Shown: positions 1 to 6,549 of the stretch, piece by piece | Layout: each line of letters starts with the position of its first letter | Numbering within the stretch: the stretch's first letter is position 1 | Assembly: GCA_003973505.1 (NCBI GenBank) | Contig: QNXT01000143.1 | Location: 1-6,549 of the forward strand | Direction of reading: 5' to 3' | Length of the DNA: 6,549 bases | Source: Bacteroidota bacterium | GTDB taxonomy: Bacteria > Bacteroidota > Bacteroidia > Bacteroidales > UBA1556 | Notes under the pieces: model-generated | The model's database searches: none | What the model was told of the DNA's origin: nothing | What the model saw: the letters and a program-made list of their open reading frames with translations, nothing else | Made by a program: the position numbers and the translations under genes

Positions 1-1731
1 TGCATTTACAAAGGGCATGCCCGTCATTTGCACCGAATAATCTTCAGATTGATGCGCATCGAAATAGCGTTGCATATAATTTTGTATATCGATGGTGGAG
101 GTGGCTCCTTGGTCTTGAAACTTTGCAATAATAAGCGCTTGGTCCAAGTCTTCGGTAACCAAGTGATTTAGGTTTTCTTGATTGCTTAGCATAAACCAAA
201 GCTGCCCAATGCTAGACTCATCATCGGGTATTTTGTTTTGTCCTTGAATTATGTAATTGAGATTTCGAATAATATCAGCAATGGATTGTGTGCTGCCAAT
301 CAAAGGACTCTTTTTCATATAATCCTCCATATCCATCATGGCATGAAGTACTTTTGGGCTTTGTATGTCTCCCTTAAATACAATAAATATGGGCTTGGTT
401 CCCCCAAAATCCTTGGCTAGTATTTCTTCCGATATGCTTACAGGATGGTTTTTCTTGAAATAGCCCGCTACACTCACACTGCGTTTTAGCATAAAAATAC
501 CTCCAATGCTTAAAGCAAATATCATTAACCAAACCATGATTACCTTTCGTGGTTGCTGCACCACTTTTCTACTAAGCGGTTCCAATAATAATTGATTGAT
601 TTTTGAAGGTTTATTGCTTTTTTTCTTCTTTAATTCTTGATGTGGGAGTGTAGCTAAAAGAGCAGGAACAAAAGTAATTGCAAGTATTCCTGCAAAGAAT
701 GTTCCCAATGAAGCTAAAATGCCAAAATCACGAATCATACCTAAATAGGCACCAAAAATAAAGGACATAAAACCGACCATCGTGGTAAGTGTGGTCAGAA
801 TTAATGGAACCAAAATGACATTCATCGATAAACGAACCGCTGTTGCTTGGTTTTTCTCTTTGCAATGATTTACTCTATTCAGAATATGAATGGCATCGGC
901 AGTGCCCACCGCCAAAATAATGATGGGTACATTATTGGAAACCATGGAAAGTTTAATGCCGAGCAAAGCAAAAACACCCATACTCCAAACAATGGCCAAA
1001 CCCGCTGTGAGCAAGGGAAGGAAAATGCCCCGTAGATTATGAAAACTTAAATATAAAAGTAAAGAAATAATCAAGAATGATATGGGAATTAATCGGCTCA
1101 TATCGTGTCGTACGACCTTCGAAACATAGGTTCGCATAAAGGGGGCCCCTGCAAAATAGTATTCTTCATTAATCGGCAACTTCTCGATTCGCGCCATCAT
1201 ATTAGCCGATACTTTTTCCACTGCCACACTATCGATATATGAAAACATAACCACGGCAGCTTTTCCATCTTTGCTGATTAAGTTACCCGTAACCATTTCG
1301 TTGGCTGCAATAATCTTCAATAAACTGTCGGCTTGAGCTCGGTTTCGGGGTCTATTACCTTGGTTTATTAAATTATCAACCTCAAAATCGCCATCCACCA
1401 CCTGAAGATTCATAATATTGGTAATGCTTGTAATGGCTGTAAGCTCAGGAAAATTACTGAGTGAGTCGGTTATAAGGGCAATGTCGTCAAGCACATTGGG
1501 CATTAAAACATTATCTGATTTAATGATAATCATCCCAATTTCATTGCTTCCAAAACGGTCACCCACAGCTCGAAATAAACTGGCTTCAGGGTCATCTTTG
1601 GGTAATGAATTTACGATATTGGAATCAACTTTAATGGATAGCAATTGGTAGGCAAAAAAGAGTGTAAGAATACTTACAATAGCTATAATTGCTCTCCTGA
1701 ACTTAATTACTATATCTGAAAAGTGATTCAT
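1..1731 (-). CDS. RND/MMPL-family (HAE3-like) inner-membrane transporter, N-terminal 577 residues, runs off left edge
   Basis: The reading frame is open without a stop from ATG at 1731 down to base 1, and no other in-frame ATG lies between it and the upstream stop at 1822-1824. A transmembrane helix at about residues 14-31 is followed by a roughly 180-residue extracytoplasmic domain. Then comes a block of five helices (about 213-231, 238-257, 264-282, 305-326, 338-360), a Lys-rich cytoplasmic loop (369-375), a seventh helix (about 399-415) and the start of a second large extracytoplasmic domain. This is the duplicated RND layout. The helix-4 motif VGTADAIHIL carries Asp279 where RND pumps have their proton-relay acid, and helix 5 has the LTTLTTMVGFMSF motif typical of MMPL/HAE3 and sterol-sensing-like proteins. 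The family uses the proton gradient to move lipids or hydrophobic compounds. The substrate cannot be told here. About 200-250 residues, including the last helices, should lie beyond base 1. It is transcribed divergently from the ABC-F gene. No clear promoter was found for it. Confidence 0.93.
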   Translation of the reverse strand, partial: MNHFSDIVIKFRRAIIAIVSILTLFFAYQLLSIKVDSNIVNSLPKDDPEASLFRAVGDRFGSNEIGMIIIKSDNVLMPNVLDDIALITDSLSNFPELTAITSITNIMNLQVVDGDFEVDNLINQGNRPRNRAQADSLLKIIAANEMVTGNLISKDGKAAVVMFSYIDSVAVEKVSANMMARIEKLPINEEYYFAGAPFMRTYVSKVVRHDMSRLIPISFLIISLLLYLSFHNLRGIFLPLLTAGLAIVWSMGVFALLGIKLSMVSNNVPIIILAVGTADAIHILNRVNHCKEKNQATAVRLSMNVILVPLILTTLTTMVGFMSFIFGAYLGMIRDFGILASLGTFFAGILAITFVPALLATLPHQELKKKKSNKPSKINQLLLEPLSRKVVQQPRKVIMVWLMIFALSIGGIFMLKRSVSVAGYFKKNHPVSISEEILAKDFGGTKPIFIVFKGDIQSPKVLHAMMDMEDYMKKSPLIGSTQSIADIIRNLNYIIQGQNKIPDDESSIGQLWFMLSNQENLNHLVTEDLDQALIIAKFQDQGATSTIDIQNYMQRYFDAHQSEDYSVQMTGMPFVNA

Positions 1732-1861
1732 GTTTTGAATGTTCTTAGTTCTATTTTTGATACTAGTGTTATTAAAAGTAAAAATAGAAGAACAAATGTC
1801 GTAATTTAAAAGTAAATGCGATTATTTTTCAGACTAAAAATTAAACAGTTTTTAAACACGC

Positions 1862-1886
1862 TATTATAAAATAATACCTACTTTTG
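1862..1886 (+). promoter_or_regulatory. Probable promoter of the ABC-F gene, with a small AT palindrome just upstream of the -7 element
   Basis: TACTTTTG at 1879-1886 matches the Bacteroidota -7 consensus TAnnTTTG exactly and lies 68 bases before the ATG. Immediately upstream sits a perfect short inverted repeat, TATTAT-aaa-ATAATA (1862-1876), inside what would be the -33/-7 spacer. I see no convincing TTG/TTTG -33 element at the usual 19-base spacing; only T-rich sequence occurs near 1849-1853. The palindrome could bind a repressor or be chance in AT-rich DNA. Confidence 0.55.
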
Positions 1887-1951
1887 CAAACTTTTTAGAG
1901 GATAATAATAAGTGTGGTAATTTATTGAAATACTGCATATAATAAGAGTAG

Positions 1952-3568
<1,617 letters not shown>

Positions 3569-3587
3569 AAATACTGATTATTGCAGC

Positions 3588-3617
3588 TTGATTATTATAA
3601 ATAAAAACCTATCTTTG
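3588..3617 (+). promoter_or_regulatory. Bacteroidota-type promoter for the cold-shock-domain gene
   Basis: TTG at 3588-3590, a 19-base spacer, then TATCTTTG at 3610-3617, fitting the phylum's TTG/TTTG-n19-TAnnTTTG consensus. Transcription would begin near 3624, giving a leader of about 45 bases that is A-rich with no strong Shine-Dalgarno. This is the best-formed promoter in the window. An 8-base direct repeat, TGATTATT (3575-3582 and 3589-3596), overlaps the -33 region. Confidence 0.75.
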
Positions 3618-3668
3618 CAAGATATTTATAATCAATACAAAACAAACTAAAAATACAGAAGTAATTAT

Positions 3669-4118
3669 ATGGGTCGTTCACAAGAAACATTTGGAAAAAA
3701 AGAAGTAAGAAATAAAAAAGAGAAAAAACGCAAAGAGAAAGAAGCTAGGCGTTTAGCTCGTAAAGAAGCAGAAAAAAAAGGAGGTCTTGATGATATGATG
3801 GCCTATGTGGACGAGAATGGAATGATTGTAGATACACCGCCAGACCCTTCTAAAAAGAAAAAAATTAAAGCCTCAGATATCGAGTTGGGTGTTCCTTCAC
3901 GCGATGCAGAAGCATTTGATCCTATTCGCAAAGGAACCGTTACATTTTTTAATGATTCAAAAGGATTTGGCTTTATTAAAGATATTGAAACCAAGGAGAG
4001 TGTTTTTGTGCATATCAACAATTGCATTGATGAAATTGCAGAAGATAATTTGGTAACTTACGAAGTGGAACAAGGTCCAAAAGGACTTGCTGCTGTGCGC
4101 GTAAAACTATCGAAGTAA
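3669..4118 (+). CDS. Cold-shock-domain protein with lysine-rich N-terminal extension
   Basis: The protein has 149 residues in two parts. Residues about 10-37 are almost all Lys, Arg, Glu and Ala and should form a single charged helix. A short conserved-looking segment (40-60, with AYVDENG and TPPDP) and another Lys run (62-65) follow. Residues 87-149 form a cold shock domain. It has RNP1 KGFGFI (98-103) and RNP2 VFVHI (112-116), whose aromatic side chains stack on single-stranded nucleic acid bases, and ends in GPKGLAAVRVKL. The likely role is binding RNA, perhaps as a chaperone or on the ribosome; the basic tail would add non-specific affinity. I recall this two-part form as common in Bacteroidota, and it is about twice as long as classical CspA (about 70 residues). 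It has its own promoter and a strong terminator, so it is probably mainly monocistronic. Whether it responds to cold cannot be told. Confidence 0.9.
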   Translation: MGRSQETFGKKEVRNKKEKKRKEKEARRLARKEAEKKGGLDDMMAYVDENGMIVDTPPDPSKKKKIKASDIELGVPSRDAEAFDPIRKGTVTFFNDSKGFGFIKDIETKESVFVHINNCIDEIAEDNLVTYEVEQGPKGLAAVRVKLSK

Positions 4119-4169
4119 TGAATTGGCTGTCATAGTCTAATTCTAACGATTTGAGATAAGATAATAGGA

Positions 4170-4199
4170 GGGAAGCAAAAATTTGCTTTCCTTTTTTTT
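4170..4199 (+). terminator. Strong rho-independent terminator after the cold-shock gene
   Basis: Bases 4170-4178 (GGGAAGCAA) pair with 4183-4191 (TTGCTTTCC) as a nine-pair stem with one G-T wobble and a four-base loop, AAAT. Eight T residues follow at once (4192-4199). It begins 51 bases after the cold-shock stop codon and isolates that gene from the kinase downstream. Confidence 0.9.
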
Positions 4200-4279
4200 G
4201 CTTAAAATTATTTTTGAAGTATGGTGTGAGGTGCTATTTGAAGTTTCAAAAAAATCCATAGATACTATCATAATTATCT

Positions 4280-4287
4280 TATTTTTG
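4280..4287 (+). promoter_or_regulatory. Candidate -7 element for the deoxynucleoside kinase gene
   Basis: TATTTTTG matches the TAnnTTTG consensus and lies 42 bases before the kinase ATG, after a strong terminator, where a promoter is expected. No good -33 TTG lies at 19-21 bases; the nearest TTTG (4237-4240) is too far away. The T-rich setting makes a chance match possible. Confidence 0.5.
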
Positions 4288-4329
4288 TATTCCTTAAAAT
4301 TACAATAACCAAAGAAATATTAAAATACT

Positions 4330-4944
4330 ATGCATATAGCGATAGCTGGGAATATTGGTGCGGGAAAAACGAGTTTAACGCGTTTGCTGGCCAAACATTT
4401 TAAGTGGGAGCCTCATTTCGAAGAGGTAGAAACCAACCCATACTTAAATAGTTTTTATGAAGATATGCAACGTTGGTCATTCAACTTGCAAATCTATTTT
4501 TTGAATAGTCGTTTTCGTCAGGTGGTGGAAATCCGCGATGGTAATAAAACCGTTATTCAAGACCGAACTATTTATGAAGATGCATATATTTTTGCTCCCA
4601 ACTTGCATGAAATGGGATTAATGCCAACAAGGGATTTCGAAAATTACCAGTCCTTATTCGAATTAATGAGTTCTTTTATTAATGCACCGGATTTATTAAT
4701 CTATCTACGTTCGTCTGTCCCTAATTTGGTAAACCAAATTCAAATGCGTGGTCGTGATTATGAAAATTCCATCCGTATCGACTATTTGAAAAGTTTGAAT
4801 GAACGTTATGAAAAATGGATTAATAATTATGATGCAGGAAAGCTCTTGATTATTGATGTTGATAATATTGATTTTATAAATAATCCTTCTGATTTAGGAA
4901 GTGTTATTGAGAAAATAAATGCTGAAATCAACGGCTTATTCTAA
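4330..4944 (+). CDS. Deoxynucleoside kinase (dNK family, dAK/dGK-like)
   Basis: A cytoplasmic protein of 204 residues, the usual length for bacterial deoxynucleoside kinases. These enzymes transfer the gamma phosphate of ATP (or another NTP) to the 5' hydroxyl of a salvaged deoxynucleoside. The P-loop is GNIGAGKTS (7-15). Glu32, in FEEVETNPYL, is the probable catalytic base, and the NPYL segment resembles the purine-type kinases. DRT (78-80) stands in for the family's E/D-R-S motif. The LID is RGRDYE (140-145), with Arg140 and Arg142 placed to hold the phosphates. The base specificity (dA, dG, dC or dT) cannot be decided by eye; a deoxyadenosine or deoxyguanosine kinase is the most likely. 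It is flanked by a strong terminator upstream and a terminator-like hairpin downstream, so it may be a single-gene transcript. Confidence 0.92.
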   Translation: MHIAIAGNIGAGKTSLTRLLAKHFKWEPHFEEVETNPYLNSFYEDMQRWSFNLQIYFLNSRFRQVVEIRDGNKTVIQDRTIYEDAYIFAPNLHEMGLMPTRDFENYQSLFELMSSFINAPDLLIYLRSSVPNLVNQIQMRGRDYENSIRIDYLKSLNERYEKWINNYDAGKLLIIDVDNIDFINNPSDLGSVIEKINAEINGLF

Positions 4945-4950
4945 TTGGTG

Positions 4951-5000
4951 CAAAAACGCTTTTATGAATCGAATTAATTTTATTCATATAAAGCCTTTTG
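4951..5000. terminator. AT-rich inverted repeat after the kinase, probable terminator (perhaps working in both directions)
   Basis: The arm at 4958-4969 (GCTTTTATGAAT) pairs with 4982-4994 (ATTCATATAAAGC) with one bulged base and a loop of about 12 bases. The outer flanks CAAAA (4951-4955) and TTTTG (4996-5000) are also complementary, giving an A-tract before and a T-tract after the stem. It starts seven bases after the kinase stop. The stem is AT-rich with few G-C pairs and the T run is short, so termination may be partial. Confidence 0.6.
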
Positions 5001-5057
5001 CTTATGATTAAAGTATTGTTATAGAATAGTATATCACCTAGTTAATAAATTATACAG

Positions 5058-5795
5058 ATGAAAATTCTTGGGGTAATTCCTTCTCGTTATGCATCAACCC
5101 GATTTCCAGGCAAACCTTTGGCGCGCATTGGAGATAAAAGCATGGTTCATGCGGTTTATTCCCAGGTTAGCAAGTCGAAACTTATTGATAAGGTGTATGT
5201 GGCAACCGACCATAAACAGATAGAGGAGCATGTTCGAGATTTTGGAGGCAATGTGATGATGACCTCAGAAAAGCATAGAAATGGTACCGAACGTATTTAC
5301 GAATTAGTATCACGTTTGTCTGAGGAGTACGATGCTGTGGTGAATATTCAAGGCGATGAGCCATTCATTCAAGCCGAACAGATTGATTTGCTTTGTGAAG
5401 CCATTGCTCAAAACGATGTGGATATTGCTACTTTGGCAAAAAAAATTAGTATCGAAGAAGAACTGTTTAGTCCCGATGTGGTAAAAGTGGTTTTTAATGA
5501 TAAGCATAAAGCACACTATTTTAGTCGGCAACCCATTCCATACTTGCGTTCGGTCGAACAGAATAATTGGATTTCAGAATTCGATTATTTCAAACATATT
5601 GGTTTATACGCTTATAAAACCAAAGTGCTTAAGCAATTAGTTGACTTGCCGCCTTCTCATTTGGAGCAAGCCGAGTCTTTGGAGCAATTACGTTGGTTAG
5701 AAGCCGGTTATCATATTTATATTCGTGAAACAGAATTCGAAACCTTTGGCATCGATCGGCCTGAGGATATTGATAAAGCCTTAAAGATGTTGTAA
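5058..5795 (+). CDS. kdsB: 3-deoxy-manno-octulosonate cytidylyltransferase (CMP-Kdo synthetase)
   Basis: KdsB joins Kdo to CTP, giving CMP-Kdo and pyrophosphate. This is the activation step before Kdo is added to lipid A in the cytoplasmic part of lipopolysaccharide synthesis. The 245-residue length is standard. The N-terminal nucleotide-binding signature is complete (IPSRYASTRFPGKP, 7-20), followed by the VATD strand (48-51), the substrate loop HRNGTER (73-79) and the Mg2+ motif NIQGDEPFI (96-104, Asp100). SRQPIPYLR (residues 157-165) matches the Kdo-side segment of the family, and the C-terminal GIDRPED (231-237) supplies the second metal Asp233. The ATG start places MKILGVIPSRYAS exactly at the usual family N-terminus. 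No consensus promoter is visible in the 57 bases between the upstream hairpin and the start. The next gene begins one base after the stop, so the two are likely translated from one message. Confidence 0.96.
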   Translation: MKILGVIPSRYASTRFPGKPLARIGDKSMVHAVYSQVSKSKLIDKVYVATDHKQIEEHVRDFGGNVMMTSEKHRNGTERIYELVSRLSEEYDAVVNIQGDEPFIQAEQIDLLCEAIAQNDVDIATLAKKISIEEELFSPDVVKVVFNDKHKAHYFSRQPIPYLRSVEQNNWISEFDYFKHIGLYAYKTKVLKQLVDLPPSHLEQAESLEQLRWLEAGYHIYIRETEFETFGIDRPEDIDKALKML

Positions 5796-5796
5796 T

Positions 5797-6549
5797 ATGG
5801 ATGTTGTTTTTACTTTAAGTACTTTGTTTTTTGATCACGATCAAGTGATTGTAAGTGGCTTGGGTGTTTTTACTACCGAAATCGAAAAGGCATATATTCA
5901 TCCTGTTGAGCATTCGTTTAGCCCTGAGTTTAAAAAGATAAAGTTTCGTGCCGATGCGAATGTGCAAGACGATTTGTTGGAAAAAAAGATTGGGACCGCC
6001 TCGGCGAAGGAAGCAATAAGCGATTTTGTAGAAAAAGTTCAAAAGGGATTGAAAGCAGGGCAGAAAGTTCAATTGAAGAATATTGGTTATTTATATGTTC
6101 ATCATACGGGGGAGATTATTCTTGAACAAGATCGTAGTTTTAACTATGTAAAGAAGAATTTTGGACTGCAAGGTTTTATTCAGGAGCCTGTAAAAAAGAT
6201 TGTACCATCGGAGAAGCCTGTTACGGCCGCGGTTGAGGAAAAGAAGAAATCAAGAAGCCTTGTTTTGATTGTACTTTGGGTTGTGGCAATTATCTTAGCT
6301 GGAGTAGCTTTTTGGCAAGCTGAGAATATTAGTTCGTTGTTCGAGAGTAAGCAGCCTATTGCGCAAACTGCCGATAATCAAGATTCTAAGGAAACAAAAA
6401 ATAATGCTGAAATTGCCAAGGTGGCGGTAGATACAGCGGTAACTAAAGAGTCTGAAATAGTTGATTCCTCTTCATTGGTAACAACCTCAGATAGTGCTCA
6501 ACAAACTGTTGATAATAAAGATGAAAACGAAGAAGTGATTGCCAAAAAT
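5797..6549 (+). CDS. Membrane-anchored HU-like (CCDC81-type) protein, probable SPOR-domain protein, C-terminus beyond right edge
   Basis: The frame is open for 251 codons from an ATG one base after the kdsB stop, and runs off the window. Residues about 1-57, with VSGLGVFTTE (19-28) and HPVEHSFSP (35-43), and about 58-126, with VQLKNIGYL (91-99), resemble the pair of bacterial HU-CCDC81 domains that sit at the N-terminus of many Bacteroidota proteins. They share the HU/IHF fold idea of a beta hairpin after a short helical part. Lys/Arg-rich residues 149-153 precede one transmembrane helix (155-173). By the positive-inside rule the HU-like part is cytoplasmic and the rest periplasmic. Residues 174-251 are low-complexity, rich in Asp, Glu, Ser, Thr, Asn and Gln, like a spacer. 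In this family a peptidoglycan-binding SPOR domain usually ends the protein; it would lie past base 6549, so that part is a prediction. DNA binding by the HU-like part is not shown by the sequence. The function is unknown, probably envelope or division related. Confidence 0.82.
   Translation, partial: MDVVFTLSTLFFDHDQVIVSGLGVFTTEIEKAYIHPVEHSFSPEFKKIKFRADANVQDDLLEKKIGTASAKEAISDFVEKVQKGLKAGQKVQLKNIGYLYVHHTGEIILEQDRSFNYVKKNFGLQGFIQEPVKKIVPSEKPVTAAVEEKKKSRSLVLIVLWVVAIILAGVAFWQAENISSLFESKQPIAQTADNQDSKETKNNAEIAKVAVDTAVTKESEIVDSSSLVTTSDSAQQTVDNKDENEEVIAKN

Noticed and set aside
238..1651. Three plus-strand open frames (238-420, 847-1035, 1418-1651)
   Set aside because: They lie wholly inside the minus-strand RND gene, whose frame is open throughout and gives clear family motifs; the plus-strand products show no domain.
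1912..1920. Tiny GTG-TGG-TAA upstream frame in the ABC-F leader, as a possible attenuator like those before some ABC-F resistance genes
   Set aside because: It is two codons long with no ribosome-binding site, and no paired terminator/antiterminator hairpins are visible in the 68-base leader.
3803..4027. Minus-strand open frame of 74 codons
   Set aside because: It is antisense to the cold-shock-domain gene, spans the RNP motifs and has no recognisable features of its own.
5016..5046. Weak promoter for kdsB (TTG at 5016-5018, TAGTTAAT at 5039-5046)
   Set aside because: The downstream element matches the TTTG part of the consensus poorly; not enough to annotate.
5182..5531. Two minus-strand open frames within kdsB (5182-5364, 5310-5531)
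   Set aside because: They overlap each other and a highly conserved housekeeping gene; they are shadows.
5815..6072. Minus-strand open frame of 85 codons
   Set aside because: It is antisense to the HU-like domain gene, whose own frame gives a clear HU-CCDC81-like and TM architecture.

Overview
The window looks like ordinary chromosomal DNA from a member of the Bacteroidota. It is AT-rich. Two proteins (the lysine-rich cold-shock-domain protein and the HU-CCDC81-type membrane protein) have architectures I associate with that phylum. The promoters fit the phylum's TAnnTTTG -7 element, and start codons lack strong Shine-Dalgarno sequences. kdsB implies a Gram-negative cell that makes Kdo-containing lipopolysaccharide. 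Genus cannot be told from this stretch; a marine or anaerobic Bacteroidales/Marinilabiliales-type organism is only a guess.

Layout: positions 1-1731 hold the N-terminal 577 codons of an RND/MMPL (HAE3-like) inner-membrane transporter on the minus strand, running off the left edge. A divergent intergenic region (1732-1954) separates it from five plus-strand genes. These are a YbiT-like ABC-F ATPase (1955-3568), a cold-shock-domain protein with a basic N-terminal extension (3669-4118), a deoxynucleoside kinase (4330-4944), kdsB for CMP-Kdo synthesis (5058-5795), and the start of a membrane-anchored HU-like (CCDC81-type) protein that runs off the right edge (5797-6549). The cold-shock gene has its own well-formed promoter and a strong intrinsic terminator. 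The kinase has a candidate -7 element and an AT-rich terminator-like hairpin after it. kdsB and the HU-like gene are one base apart and are almost certainly co-transcribed.

The genes are mostly housekeeping: translation (ABC-F), RNA binding (cold shock domain), nucleotide salvage (dNK), outer-membrane glycolipid synthesis (kdsB), and envelope functions (RND transporter, HU/TM protein). I see no mobile element, CRISPR array, tRNA, rRNA, phage gene or defence cassette, and I do not claim a new multi-gene system. The two best leads are the ABC-F protein, whose second nucleotide site has lost both Walker A and the catalytic glutamate in a way that predicts one working and one dead composite site, and the HU-like domain placed on the cytoplasmic side of a single membrane anchor and coupled to kdsB.
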